A stretch of 64,000 nt of DNA from Marinomonas sp. MED121. GTDB taxonomy: Bacteria > Pseudomonadota > Gammaproteobacteria > Pseudomonadales > Marinomonadaceae. This document shows positions 46,471-55,471 of this stretch, piece by piece (positions within the stretch are counted from its first letter, which is position 1; each line of letters starts with the position of its first letter). Under the pieces are notes generated by a model. It was not told the DNA's origin. It ran no database searches and saw nothing but the letters and a program-made list of their open reading frames with translations. A program made the position numbers and the translations under genes. The stretch is taken from positions 1-64,000 of the forward strand of contig NZ_CH672433.1 of assembly GCF_000153025.1 (NCBI RefSeq), read 5' to 3'.

Positions 46471-46968
46471 CTAACAATCTACAGCCCTTTTTACACAAAG
46501 AGCATAACAGCCATATGCAGCAAATCTAGCCATTACAAAATTCACCTCTTTATTAGATAAATAATCTTTAAGATCAGATTCAGCACTTTCAACTAATGAC
46601 AATTTAGCATCTAAAATTCTTCCACTAGAAGAATAAGCCTTTAGTACAAATTGGTTATTTAAATAAACAGAATCCATAGAAGATTCATCATCAGACGCTA
46701 AAGGTAAACAAGAATAATCAACATACTCATCACTTGGGTTTGCAAGCACAAAAACAGGCCCATATTCTCGATAAGGCCCAGGGATATGAAAGGGACAATA
46801 ACTGGCTAATATAAGCTTTTCACCTTCTTTTGCTCTTCTCAAAACATCTCTACATGGCTCACCACCAGAAGCGGTTATTAGCTCTACAGCTTGGTTTTGA
46901 TCATCCAGCCCCTTACCTCTCACTTTATCTAAAAACTCAGATCTCATTGGTGTTATTTGATATTTCAT
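46471..46968 (-). CDS. DUF1203-domain protein
   Basis: The protein matches the DUF1203 family, small cytosolic proteins of unknown function. Marks are GGEPCRDVLRRAKEGEKLILASYCPF, PYREYGPVFVLA and the C-terminal ARFAAYGCYALCVKRA. I prefer the second ATG (46968), which has AAGGA five bases upstream; this gives 165 residues. It lies just outside the distal att-like repeat, so it may be the first chromosomal gene after the island or the last cargo gene. Confidence 0.82.
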   Translation of the reverse strand: MKYQITPMRSEFLDKVRGKGLDDQNQAVELITASGGEPCRDVLRRAKEGEKLILASYCPFHIPGPYREYGPVFVLANPSDEYVDYSCLPLASDDESSMDSVYLNNQFVLKAYSSSGRILDAKLSLVESAESDLKDYLSNKEVNFVMARFAAYGCYALCVKRAVDC

Positions 46969-46974
46969 ATTCAT

Positions 46975-47408
46975 CCTTAATCACGACTTATTTACTTAAA
47001 TTCAAACTAATAAAGTTAAAATGGAAAAGTTGAATAGCACGAGCAATTTACCTGCTATTGATAAGTGATAATTAGAGCGTCAATAGTCTAAGGAAAACAT
47101 CCGAATATTGTTTTTCATTTCTAGAATGGCAGATAAAAACACTTAGAAGAAAAGGATAAAACCAAAAAAAACATGCTTAATGTGTAATGTCATAGCTGCA
47201 TTTTGACCTTTGTAATTGCTTATCCAGCACAGCAAGACAGTATTGGGTAGAAACGCGTTTAAGAGGTAAGTTACAGCAAGCTCATATTCTAAATAGGATA
47301 AAAGACTTAGAAGTCATTAATTAGAAATAACCAAAGTGTAAATTATATAAAAATCAGATAAGCCAGAACTGGCAAGGTATTGAGGAAGTTTGAATTTATT
47401 ACAGGCAT
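46975..47408. other. Intergenic stretch, nothing recognised
   Basis: The gap between the DUF1203 gene and the tRNA operon holds no gene, repeat or clear hairpin. A promoter for the DUF1203 gene must lie near its left side. Confidence 0.5.
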
Positions 47409-47431
47409 AAAAAAAGGCACCAAATGGTGCC
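47409..47431 (-). terminator. Terminator of the tRNA operon
   Basis: GGCACC and GGTGCC around CAAAT form a hairpin that uses the last bases of tRNA-Leu(UAA) and is followed on the minus strand by T7. Confidence 0.75.
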
Positions 47432-47511
47432 CGGGACCGGAATCGAACCGGTACGGTATTACTACCGCAAGATTTTAAGTCTTGTGCGTCTACCAATTTC
47501 GCCACCCGGGC
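47425..47511 (-). tRNA. tRNA-Leu(UAA), CCA encoded
   Basis: An 87-nt class II tRNA: acceptor GCCCGGG with CCCGGGC, anticodon loop CTTAAAA (anticodon UAA), long variable arm around CGGTAGTAATACCG, T-arm CCGGTTCGATTCCGG. Last gene of the Gly-Cys-Leu tRNA set. Confidence 0.96.
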
Positions 47512-47541
47512 ACATCTAGCTTTTGCTACATGTTCTGATTA

Positions 47542-47615
47542 TGGAGGCCGGAGTCGGAATCGAACCGGCGTTGACGGAGTTGCAGTCCGCTGCATGACCA
47601 CTCTGCCATCCGGCC
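47542..47615 (-). tRNA. tRNA-Cys(GCA), CCA encoded
   Basis: A 74-nt tRNA: acceptor GGCCGGA with TCCGGCC and the U73 typical of cysteine tRNAs, anticodon loop CTGCAAC (GCA), T-arm GCCGGTTCGATTCCGAC. Confidence 0.95.
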
Positions 47616-47636
47616 TTAAATCAGATTATCTTCTAC

Positions 47637-47711
47637 TGGAGCGGGAAACGAGGCTCGAACTCGCGACCCCAACCTTGGCAAGGTTGTGCTCTACCACTGA
47701 GCTATTCCCGC
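47637..47711 (-). tRNA. tRNA-Gly(GCC), CCA encoded
   Basis: A 75-nt tRNA: acceptor GCGGGAA with TTCCCGC, D-arm GCTCAGTGGTAGAGC, anticodon arm AACCTTGCCAAGGTT (GCC), T-arm GCGAGTTCGAGCCTCGT. First of three tRNAs; the order Gly-Cys-Leu after pgsA is that of E. coli glyW-cysT-leuZ. Confidence 0.96.
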
Positions 47712-47827
47712 GTTCAGAAGATGGTGCATATTCTATGTATTTCTCATCCTGCGTCAAGCAATAATTCTAAATAAATCCATTAACTTAGCGTTTTATTTCT
47801 ATTTAGATCAATAATTGTTCTAAGTGA

Positions 47828-48388
47828 TTATTTTTTATCCGATACTGATGGCGCTAGGTGTGGCCAAGCGGCTTTTAGATAGACATACATAGACCATAAG
47901 GTTAATAAAGCAGCCAAAATAAGAACAAATTCACCAATATTGGCCCACTTAGTATTTGGCTCATTGCCTAATAAAATAAAAATAGAGAGCATTTGCAAAG
48001 TTGTTTTTAGTTTGCCCACATAAGAAACCGCCACACTGGCTCGCTTACCCATTTCAGCCATCCACTCCCTTAATGCCGATATGACTATTTCTCTACCCAC
48101 TATAACTGCTGCTGCAACTGTCATCAGAGGGTTAGCGTAACTCTCAACCAGTAATACAAGGGCAATAGATACCATAAGTTTATCGGCGACAGGGTCAAAA
48201 AAAGCACCAAAAGCAGAGGTTTGATTCAGTTTTCGCGCTAGATAGCCATCCAACCAATCGGTTGCTGCCGCAACGGCAAAGATAGCCGCACAGGTGACAT
48301 AACGACCATCCCAAGGCAAATAATATAAGACAACCAAGATGGGTATCATAAAGATTCGAATTGATGTCAGTATATTAGGTATATTCAT
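47828..48388 (-). CDS. pgsA: Phosphatidylglycerophosphate synthase
   Basis: PgsA joins CDP-diacylglycerol and glycerol 3-phosphate at the inner membrane, the committed step to phosphatidylglycerol. The 186-residue protein has several membrane helices and the CDP-alcohol phosphotransferase motif D-G-x2-A-R-x8-G-x3-D-x3-D (from LDGYLARKL to FFDPVADK). It lies between uvrC and the tRNA set, a widely conserved order. Confidence 0.97.
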   Translation of the reverse strand: MNIPNILTSIRIFMIPILVVLYYLPWDGRYVTCAAIFAVAAATDWLDGYLARKLNQTSAFGAFFDPVADKLMVSIALVLLVESYANPLMTVAAAVIVGREIVISALREWMAEMGKRASVAVSYVGKLKTTLQMLSIFILLGNEPNTKWANIGEFVLILAALLTLWSMYVYLKAAWPHLAPSVSDKK

Positions 48389-48482
48389 TTATTATCTGCT
48401 TTTCTTATGTTATCGCTGATCTTGCGATTAATTAAATCGATTTATATTTGCGTCATAATACTATTAATTAGCATGATAACAT

Positions 48483-50303
48483 TTATGTTTTATGGAGAAA
48501 GGCATAGATATCTTGAGCCATGCCAGCACTGATCCCCTTAACCTTACTGATTTCCTCTTGGCTTGCTGCTTGTAGCTCTTGTATGCCACCAAATGCCGTC
48601 AATAAGTTTTTACGTCTTGTAGGTCCAACACCAGGTATCCCTTCTAAACTCGAATGACGACGTTTTTTATCACGTCGTTTTCTGTGGGTAGTAATTGCAA
48701 ACCTATGAGCCTCATCTCGAATATGTTGAATGAGATGAAGCGCTGCTGAATCAGGAGGTAATACTACCTCATCTTCTTTAGAACCTATATAAAGGGTTTC
48801 CAATCCAGGTTTACGAGTTTCACCCTTAGCCACACCTAATAAAAAGATGTCCACTAAGCCAAGCTCTTTAAGCACTTCTTGCGCTTGAGTAAGCTGACCT
48901 TTACCCCCATCGACAAGCAATACATCTGGCGCTGTCATTTCGCCAGATTGCACTCTTTTATAACGCCTTGTCAGTGCTTGTTTCATTGCACCATAATCAT
49001 CACCAGGCTCTACCCCCTCTATATTAAAAGAGCGATAGCGTTTTTTCTCTGGCCCTTCTGGGCCAAATACAACACAAGAGGCAACAGTAGCTTCACCACT
49101 AGAATGACTGATATCAAAACATTCCATTTGTTGAGGCGCTTCTTTTAAGCCTAATAATTTCTGCAGGGCGCTGGCTCGGCTAAAATGATGTTTTTTATCT
49201 AATAATCGCGTCTGAAGCCCTTGTTCGGCATTGAGCTTGGCCAAGTCTAACCATCTTGCCCTTTGACCTCTGACATTTGCACTTATTTCCACTTTCTTTT
49301 TGCTGGTTTCAAATATGGCCGCGCTTAAGATATCCATATCATTAAATTCATGACTTAATATCAATGATTTAGGTAAGTCTTGTGCTCCACCAATATAAGT
49401 TTGAGCAATAAAACTGGTCAGTAATTCACCTTCATTCATCTCAAGTGGCATTTTTGGATAGTAGCTTTTACTACCAACGACCTTGCCTCCTCGAATCATC
49501 ATGACATGAACACAATGGCCACCGGGTTTAATCAAGGCAGCAAGTACATCGGCTTCACCAGATTGTCCATAAACATATTGCTGTTCTTGAATATGTTTTA
49601 ACTGGGTAATTTGATCTCGGAGCTCTGCAGCACGTTCAAACTCCATTTCTTGCGCTGCAGCACTCATGTTTTGGCTAATTTCCCCCAGAAGCTCTTGATC
49701 CTTACCTTCTAGAAACATTCGTGTATGTCGCACATCATTGGCATAGGCTTGATCCGAAATAAGATCAACACATGGGGCGGAACAACGTTTAATTTGATAC
49801 TGCAGACAAGGTCTTGAGCGATTAGCGTAGTAACTATCTTCACATTGACGCACTTTAAACACTTTTTGCATGGTCGCTAGACTTTCCCTAACGGCGGTAC
49901 CGCTTGGAAAAGGGCCAAATAGTTTCCCTTCTCCCGCTTTACCTCCACGGCGAAATAATAAGGCGGGATGCTGATGTTCAGACAACAAAATATAGGGATA
50001 CGACTTATCATCGCGAAGTAGAATATTGTAAGGCGGACGATGTTGCTTTATCAGAGTTTGCTCTAATAAAAGCGCTTCTGTTTCACTCTTAGTTAAAGTG
50101 ACTTCAATATCATCAATACGATTTACCAAGGCCATGGTTTTCGTCGTTAGGCCCGTATTTCTAAAGTAACTTGAAACTCGATTTTTTAAGTTTTTGGCTT
50201 TACCGACATAAAGCAACTCACCTTTACCGTACATACGGTAAACCCCTGGACGGGTTGTAAGGTTACTAATAAAGTGCTTCGCATCAAATTCGATATGAGT
50301 CAA
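48483..50303 (-). CDS. uvrC: Excinuclease ABC subunit C
   Basis: UvrC makes both incisions around the lesion held by UvrB. The 606-residue protein has the N-terminal GIY-YIG nuclease (RPGVYRMYG to LLYVGKAKNLKNR, residues ~18-43), a UVR motif for UvrB (near 200-235), the RNase H-like second nuclease with CFDISHSSG and LLVDGGKGQL, and C-terminal helix-hairpin-helix motifs (LEGIPGVGPTRRK, VKGISAGMAQ). It is followed by pgsA and preceded by gacA/uvrY, the normal cluster. Confidence 0.97.
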   Translation of the reverse strand: MTHIEFDAKHFISNLTTRPGVYRMYGKGELLYVGKAKNLKNRVSSYFRNTGLTTKTMALVNRIDDIEVTLTKSETEALLLEQTLIKQHRPPYNILLRDDKSYPYILLSEHQHPALLFRRGGKAGEGKLFGPFPSGTAVRESLATMQKVFKVRQCEDSYYANRSRPCLQYQIKRCSAPCVDLISDQAYANDVRHTRMFLEGKDQELLGEISQNMSAAAQEMEFERAAELRDQITQLKHIQEQQYVYGQSGEADVLAALIKPGGHCVHVMMIRGGKVVGSKSYYPKMPLEMNEGELLTSFIAQTYIGGAQDLPKSLILSHEFNDMDILSAAIFETSKKKVEISANVRGQRARWLDLAKLNAEQGLQTRLLDKKHHFSRASALQKLLGLKEAPQQMECFDISHSSGEATVASCVVFGPEGPEKKRYRSFNIEGVEPGDDYGAMKQALTRRYKRVQSGEMTAPDVLLVDGGKGQLTQAQEVLKELGLVDIFLLGVAKGETRKPGLETLYIGSKEDEVVLPPDSAALHLIQHIRDEAHRFAITTHRKRRDKKRRHSSLEGIPGVGPTRRKNLLTAFGGIQELQAASQEEISKVKGISAGMAQDIYAFLHKT

Positions 50304-50455
50304 ATAAACCTCAAAAGCTAAAATTGTCTTCTAGAACACCTAACTTTACGTTAAATGATGAGGGCCATAATGTATCAAAATTTGCGGGGGATGTTGACCC
50401 TTATAAAGGGTCTTTTAAAAAGGGCTTTTGAGAGTCATGAAGAGAAAGTAGACAG

Positions 50456-51106
50456 CTAGTCTACTGTTCCTACACCCAGTAGATTATGCCGCATGGCTAA
50501 CCTTGCAAGCTCAACGTCACTTCCAATAGAAAGTTTCTCGAATAAGCGGTAGCGATAAGTATTTACTGTCTTAGCACTCAGATTCAGCTTTTCTGCAATA
50601 TCTTGCACTTTACGACAATCTACTATCATTTGAGCGATTTGTAATTCTCTATCTGAAAGGCTATCTAATGGAGATTCACCTTCCTCTTTTGACATTTGAG
50701 ACAGGGCCATTTTCTGAGCGACATCAGAACTGATGTATTTTCCACCTTTGGCGACCTTTTCAATTGCACCTATCATTTCGTCTAGGGCAATTCCTTTGGT
50801 AATGTAACCAGAGGCGCCCGCTTCAATCAGCTTGGTGGGGTAAGGGTTATCATCCAAAGCAGAAAGAGCAATAACTTTGGTCTTAGGAAGTACGCGTTTT
50901 ATTTCTTTGGTTGCACCCAGACCGCCAATGCCTGGCATATGGACATCCATCAACACAATATCCGGTAATTTAGCCTTAGTTTGTAAAACCGCATCTTCAC
51001 CACTTGATGCACAACCGACAACCTGCAAATTAGGCACATCTTGTAACATGCGGCTGATCCCTGTACTCACTATCTCGTGATCATCAACAATTAATACCTT
51101 GAGCAC
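50456..51106 (-). CDS. gacA: GacA/UvrY response regulator
   Basis: The 216-residue protein has a receiver domain (acidic Asp8-Asp9, phosphoacceptor Asp54 in VLMDVHMPGIGG) and a LuxR-type helix-turn-helix (LSDRELQIAQMIVDCRKVQDIAEKLNLSAKTVNTYRYRLFEKL). GacA, with the sensor GacS/BarA, turns on CsrB-type small RNAs. The position before uvrC is the classic uvrY site. The gap to uvrC is about 150 bp, so it may have a separate promoter. Confidence 0.95.
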   Translation of the reverse strand: MLKVLIVDDHEIVSTGISRMLQDVPNLQVVGCASSGEDAVLQTKAKLPDIVLMDVHMPGIGGLGATKEIKRVLPKTKVIALSALDDNPYPTKLIEAGASGYITKGIALDEMIGAIEKVAKGGKYISSDVAQKMALSQMSKEEGESPLDSLSDRELQIAQMIVDCRKVQDIAEKLNLSAKTVNTYRYRLFEKLSIGSDVELARLAMRHNLLGVGTVD

Positions 51107-51286
51107 CTAGATTTACCTCTTTCTAACCTATGCAAGCTTTCAATATAAGGGATTCGTTTAACTAATTAAAATTGTTTCGTCAAATTAGTTTAAAAAAACA
51201 CAAATCAACACAATTGCAACTCGGCTCACTTATATGAAATGCTTATTTTTCAAACAGCTAGCCTAAAAATAACGCGATGTAAATCC

Positions 51287-52033
51287 CTATTCAGGTAGAG
51301 ATATGTCAAACCCTTTTTGCTCTAAATCCGCCTGACTTTTAGCTCGATATCTGGCTCTAATTTGTGTGCCTTTTGTTTTTTTAAGGTAATAAAGTAAACA
51401 AGCAATATCACCTTCTGGCAAACCCGTTTTTTCAATCAATTCAGGGATTAATTTACTTGTTATATCTTCTTGCTGATTTTCTATTAAAGGAACACTGGGC
51501 ACTTCAAACACTTGCCCTTGAACAATTAAATCAACAACTTCACTATAGTTTTTTTCAAATGCTGGCCAGGTTTTGGCTTCCTCATCTGATTTAAGGCTGT
51601 ACCAGCCAGTCGTTGCACCAGCATGATAAACAGCAGGGTGTGACCAAGAAAACTCTAATGGATTCACCCGACATTGGCAGGCTTCTAAATACGCACTTCT
51701 AGGGTCATTTAACCCGTAAGCGCTGTAAGCTTTTGCTATTAGCTGTAAAAATTCAGCGATGGTTGGAGGCCAAGCGTAGGTTTCTTTAGATCGCTCTACC
51801 GCATAAGCAAGTAAGGGCTCCTTAAAGCCTTTAATCGCAATTGCCCACTCCCTTTTAGCAAGCTTCACTTCATCTGGATTAGCATAAGCAGACGCAAATT
51901 TATGAGTATAAACAGCCTTGAAACGCGCAAATAACATATTAACTAAAACACGAGTTTGCTGCTGCGCTTCTTCTTTTGCTTGTTGATTTTGCTCGCTATT
52001 ACCAGTCTGTGTCGTGGATGTTTGTGAGTGCAT
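51287..52033 (-). CDS. Replication protein P-like (possible helicase loader)
   Basis: The frame runs from 52090, but I favour the ATG at 52033 (MHSQTSTTQ), which lessens the overlap with the upstream gene to 35 bp; the ribosome site is weak. The protein (about 248 residues) has the features of lambda replication protein P relatives: LFARFKAVYTHKF, KREWAIAIKGF, WPPTIAEFLQLI, DPRSAYLEAC and SHPAVYHAGATTGWYSLKSDEE. Lambda P brings DnaB to the origin. Paired with a DnaT-like gene it may load the replicative helicase, but this is inference. Confidence 0.68.
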   Translation of the reverse strand: MHSQTSTTQTGNSEQNQQAKEEAQQQTRVLVNMLFARFKAVYTHKFASAYANPDEVKLAKREWAIAIKGFKEPLLAYAVERSKETYAWPPTIAEFLQLIAKAYSAYGLNDPRSAYLEACQCRVNPLEFSWSHPAVYHAGATTGWYSLKSDEEAKTWPAFEKNYSEVVDLIVQGQVFEVPSVPLIENQQEDITSKLIPELIEKTGLPEGDIACLLYYLKKTKGTQIRARYRAKSQADLEQKGFDISLPE

Positions 52034-52925
52034 CGCTAACTTGTTCTTTAGAGGTTCGAGTATTGTATGAGCTGCCTTGGGTGCCTTCATAAGACGATCG
52101 ATCCGATTGTTTGTATTGCCATTGGCGTTTTACATATTTAAAAAATTCACTGTTCCAAGTACGTACGTTTTTTCTTTGCTCTTTAATACGTAAAAGGAAT
52201 TCAGGCAGTAGCTGAGCGGCAAACTGTCGCTGTATACCCGCCTGTGAAATTTGCTCTATGGTGCTTTCTTCTGGTTGCCATTGATCTGGCTGACGCGTTC
52301 TTTCTTTTTGCTCTAAGTATAAATCAAAGTCAGATACACCACGTCGTTTATCATCTGAGCCTTTTTGCGCAGAAGGCCAAGAGTTATTTGTAACTCTTGG
52401 TAAAGATTCATAACTATTCGAGCGAGTAGTTTGCTCTTTTTTATGAGTAAACTGCATATGAGAACTTGCAAGATTTTTTCTTTGTTTAAACTCTGTAGCA
52501 CCTGTCATTGACTGACTGTCATTCGTTTTGGCCTGACGCTGCAATCGGTCCAACTTATTTACTAGCTCATCACTTCCATTAGAAGTCTGAGCTAAAACGG
52601 GCTTTTGTGCCGCTTCAAAATTATGTGTCGCAGTATGATCAGGCTCTTTTACAGCATGTTGCCCGTCTAACAAAATGGTTAGCTGCTCACCATTACGTTC
52701 AAAGCTTAATAATTGATTTGCTTGCAAACTAGATAAAATTCTTTGCAACATAGGCCCAGTCCAAAAAGGTAGCTGGGCTGATAAAGTATTTAAATCAAAC
52801 ACTAATGTTCGATTTGAAAGCATAAAAGCATGTTGCTCTAGGAATGAAATTAAAACAGATTCTTCCAAACCAATTTCTTGGGCAGTACGAAATGAAATGG
52901 GTAATATAAAATCGTTATTGGGCAT
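51999..52925 (-). CDS. DnaT-like protein (primosomal, ssDNA-binding domain)
   Basis: The 308-residue protein has an N-terminal winged-helix-like region (VLISFLEQHAFMLSNRTLVFDLNTLSAQLP, WTGPMLQRILSSLQANQLL), a long polar linker and a C-terminal domain resembling the DnaT DNA-binding domain (W-Q-P, IEQISQAGIQRQFAAQLLPEFLLRIKEQRKNVRTWNSEFFKYVKRQW, about residues 216-280). In E. coli DnaT acts in PriA-dependent restart. It overlaps the P-like gene, so they are translated together. Confidence 0.7.
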   Translation of the reverse strand: MPNNDFILPISFRTAQEIGLEESVLISFLEQHAFMLSNRTLVFDLNTLSAQLPFWTGPMLQRILSSLQANQLLSFERNGEQLTILLDGQHAVKEPDHTATHNFEAAQKPVLAQTSNGSDELVNKLDRLQRQAKTNDSQSMTGATEFKQRKNLASSHMQFTHKKEQTTRSNSYESLPRVTNNSWPSAQKGSDDKRRGVSDFDLYLEQKERTRQPDQWQPEESTIEQISQAGIQRQFAAQLLPEFLLRIKEQRKNVRTWNSEFFKYVKRQWQYKQSDRSSYEGTQGSSYNTRTSKEQVSDALTNIHDTDW

Positions 52926-53058
52926 TTGAGTGTTCTACTTCAACCGCGTTTTATCAAACTAGCAGTGTAGCAAACTGACTAATTTGAAGCACTAAAAGGA
53001 TGCTGCTTTTACAAAATTGAGGCTAAACACTTTTTTGTTACAGAGTGATTAAAGCGTA

Positions 53059-53087
53059 TTGACAGGCATTTATCAGAAATCTATGCT
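53059..53087 (+). promoter_or_regulatory. Sigma-70 promoter of hpf
   Basis: TTGACA (53059-53064), a 17-bp spacer and TATGCT (53082-53087) make a near-consensus promoter. AAGGAG (53145-53150) lies 8 bases before the hpf ATG. Confidence 0.8.
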
Positions 53088-53158
53088 GAAACTGTGCCGT
53101 ATAGTTTTATTTTTAAAAACCTTATTTATCGGTCCAACTTTGCCAAGGAGAAAGTTGT

Positions 53159-53476
53159 ATGTATACAATTAATATTACTGGTCACCACGTCGACGTCACT
53201 CCCGCCTTAAAAGAACACATCAATGAGAAAATGGATAAGTTAGGTAGATTAAGCGATCAAATCACCACTATCCAAGTCACACTCATGCAAGATAACAACG
53301 AACAAAAAGCAGAGGCCACCATTCATCTTCCAGGTAAGGAGCTATTTGCCGCTGCCATTTCAGAAAATCGCATGTTCCATGCAATCGACGCCATGACAGA
53401 TAAGCTTGCAAGACAAATTGATAAGCACAAGACCAGACAGAATGCGAACCACCAAAAACCCATGGTCGCATCCTAA
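53159..53476 (+). CDS. hpf: Ribosome hibernation promoting factor, short form
   Basis: The 105-residue protein is a single HPF/YfiA domain (MYTINITGHHVDVTPALKEHI, ITTIQVTLMQDNNEQKAEATIHLPGKELFAA, MFHAIDAMTDKLARQIDKHK). It binds the 30S decoding channel of idle ribosomes and helps 100S dimers form. The usual neighbour rpoN is not here; the gene has its own strong promoter and terminator. Confidence 0.95.
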   Translation: MYTINITGHHVDVTPALKEHINEKMDKLGRLSDQITTIQVTLMQDNNEQKAEATIHLPGKELFAAAISENRMFHAIDAMTDKLARQIDKHKTRQNANHQKPMVAS

Positions 53477-53510
53477 TAACTAACCAGACTTTTTTAAGTC
53501 CAGCTTCTAA

Positions 53511-53539
53511 AAACACCGCTTAAAGCGGTGTTTTTTTTT
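53511..53539 (+). terminator. Intrinsic terminator after hpf
   Basis: ACACCGCT and AGCGGTGT (53513-53531) form the stem, followed by nine T. Confidence 0.93.
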
Positions 53540-53672
53540 ACTCAAACCCTAAAATAAGTGAATAGACATAGTTTTTTAACAAAGTATCACAACGAATTAC
53601 GCTCAAAGACTTGAGTTTTAAGCTTTGCATCTCCATATTAGCTATATAGATTTGACCTTAATGGAGATCAAG

Positions 53673-54332
53673 ATGCGTTACACAGATACAATTAGTACAA
53701 ATCAAACTCAAGAAGTCGCAAACAAAACCCTAAGAAACACTTATGGGCTTCTTTCAATAACTCTACTTTTTAGTGCTTTAATGGCGGGTTTGAGCATGTC
53801 TCTAAACTTGCCACACCCAGGTATTATCATCACCTTAGTTGGTTTTTATGGTTTGTTATTTATGATCAGCAAATTTCAAAACAGTGCTCTTGGTATTGTT
53901 TTAGTTTTTGCTTTAACCGGTTTCATGGGCATAACCATTGGCCCAATCTTAAACGCATACTTAAGCCTGCCTAATGGCACATCTTTGGTAATGAGTGCTT
54001 TGGCGTTAACGGGTCTCGCTTTCCTTGGGCTTTCTGCTTATGCACTTATCTCAAAACAAGACTTTAGTTTCTTAAGCGGCTTTTTAACTGTTGGGGTATT
54101 CGTACTCATATTTGCCATGATATTAGGCTTCTTTGTGCAAATGCCAGCGCTACAAATCTTCATATCAGCCGGTTTTGCTTTATTTTCAGCCGCTATGATT
54201 TTATATCAAACAGGTGAAATTGTTCGTGGTGGTGAAACAAACTACATCATGGCAACTGTAACCTTGTTTATCTCTATTTATAATTTATTTATCAGCCTAC
54301 TAAGCCTTCTTGGCATGGCAAGAGATGATTAA
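53673..54332 (+). CDS. Bax inhibitor-1/YccA-family membrane protein
   Basis: I start at the ATG at 53673 (MRYTDTIST), preceded by GGAG; this gives 219 residues with seven membrane helices. Family marks are LRNTYGLLSITLLFSALMAGL, GFMGITIGPILNAYL and the last helices around YNLFISLLSLLGMARDD. YccA relatives are inner-membrane proteins that modulate FtsH proteolysis; a role as ion channel is known for the wider BI-1 family. It is upstream of tusD, separated by a terminator. Confidence 0.92.
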   Translation: MRYTDTISTNQTQEVANKTLRNTYGLLSITLLFSALMAGLSMSLNLPHPGIIITLVGFYGLLFMISKFQNSALGIVLVFALTGFMGITIGPILNAYLSLPNGTSLVMSALALTGLAFLGLSAYALISKQDFSFLSGFLTVGVFVLIFAMILGFFVQMPALQIFISAGFALFSAAMILYQTGEIVRGGETNYIMATVTLFISIYNLFISLLSLLGMARDD

Positions 54333-54367
54333 TTTTATCTTATAAGATTATTAGATATAAACTTTAA

Positions 54368-54399
54368 CTAAAGGCCGCTTATGTGGCCTTTAGTTTTTC
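54368..54399 (+). terminator. Intrinsic terminator after the YccA-family gene
   Basis: CTAAAGGCC and GGCCTTTAG (54368-54393) form a perfect 9-bp stem followed by T5. Confidence 0.88.
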
Positions 54400-54426
54400 T
54401 ATTAATAGACATTACTAGGCACTTAC

Positions 54427-54819
54427 ATGCTTTACGCTCTTTTTGTCCATGGCTCCCCTTTCCAAACCAAAGCCTGCCACTCAGCTCTCACTTTTGCTAA
54501 AGCAATCACTCAAAGCCAAGAACATGAGCTAAAGGGCGTTTTCTTCTATCAGGATGCGGTCTTGCTAGGTAATAGCTTTATCCAAAATCCAAGAGATGAA
54601 TTTAATTTGCAAGCTGCATGGCAAAACTTAGCAAAAGAAAATGATTTTGATTTATTCCTTTGCATTGCAGCAGCAGTAAGGCGTGGCGTGATTAGCTCTG
54701 ATGAAGGAAAGCGCTATGAGCTAGAATCATCAAATTTAGCTCATGGATTCCAACTTGAGGGACTTGGCTCCTTAGTCTCTTTGATGAATGATTGTGATAA
54801 AACCATTAGCTTTGTGTGA
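54427..54819 (+). CDS. tusD: Sulfur relay protein TusD
   Basis: TusD is part of the TusBCD hexamer that passes sulfur from TusA to TusE for the 2-thiouridine of tRNA wobble bases. The 130-residue protein has the DsrE fold, with YALFVHGSP at the start and the active Cys79 in LFLCIAAAVRRGV. It is first in tusD-tusC-tusB-tusE, whose coding frames nearly touch. Confidence 0.95.
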   Translation: MLYALFVHGSPFQTKACHSALTFAKAITQSQEHELKGVFFYQDAVLLGNSFIQNPRDEFNLQAAWQNLAKENDFDLFLCIAAAVRRGVISSDEGKRYELESSNLAHGFQLEGLGSLVSLMNDCDKTISFV

Positions 54820-54826
54820 GGGTAAA

Positions 54827-55174
54827 ATGAGCAACATACTGATACACATTACGTCTTCCCCCTACGCTGGGTTCAAAGTGAAAGAAGCACTAGACCTTGC
54901 CATGGTATTAGCCACATTTGAGCAAGAGGTTGATTTAGCCTTCTCAGGTGCTGGCGTATCACTCTTACATCAAGACCAACTACCAGATAACGAAAAAGGC
55001 AAAGCACTATTTAAGATGTTAGCAAGTTTTGAGTTCTACGATCTTGATAAGCTTTATATTCCTGCTAAGCAAGCTAGCGCTAAAGAGGTAAAAATATCAC
55101 CTTTAGCCACACAACTTTCAGAACAAGATTGGGGTAAAATGTTAACCCGATATCAACATACATTTAGGTTTTAA
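54827..55174 (+). CDS. tusC: Sulfur relay protein TusC
   Basis: I start at the ATG at 54827 (MSNILIHITSSPYAG), 7 bp after tusD and preceded by GAGGGT; this gives 115 residues. It is a DsrF/TusC-type DsrE-fold subunit (VKEALDLAMVLATFEQEVDLAFSGAGV) of the TusBCD complex. Confidence 0.93.
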   Translation: MSNILIHITSSPYAGFKVKEALDLAMVLATFEQEVDLAFSGAGVSLLHQDQLPDNEKGKALFKMLASFEFYDLDKLYIPAKQASAKEVKISPLATQLSEQDWGKMLTRYQHTFRF

Positions 55175-55176
55175 GC

Positions 55177-55464
55177 ATGCCTCGACTTCATCAATTAAAC
55201 CAAGCACAATACATTGAAAACACAGAAAATGAGCTTAAACAAAGTCTAAATCCCCAAGATGCTCTCATTCTCATCGAAGAGGCAGTATTAAGAACCCTTA
55301 ATAATGACGCTCTTATAAATTACGCTAAAAGCTTAAACGTAAAAGTTTTCGCACTAGAAGAATATATAGAAAGCTATGGCATCAAAACCAATAAAGTAGA
55401 AATCATTACGCCAGACCAATGGTTAGTATTAACGGCAGATTTTGAACAACATACAGCCTGGTAA
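55177..55464 (+). CDS. tusB: Sulfur relay protein TusB
   Basis: The 95-residue protein is the small TusB/DsrH subunit; ALILIEEAVLRTLN, VFALEEYIESYGI and ITPDQWLVLTADFEQHTAW are typical. Its start is 2 bp after tusC. Confidence 0.9.
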   Translation: MPRLHQLNQAQYIENTENELKQSLNPQDALILIEEAVLRTLNNDALINYAKSLNVKVFALEEYIESYGIKTNKVEIITPDQWLVLTADFEQHTAW

Positions 55465-55471
55465 AAACCAT

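Noticed and set aside
47317-47505. A 62-codon frame across tRNA-Leu(UAA)
   Set aside because: It is a translation of the tRNA gene (the familiar MAKLVDAQDLKSCG artefact).
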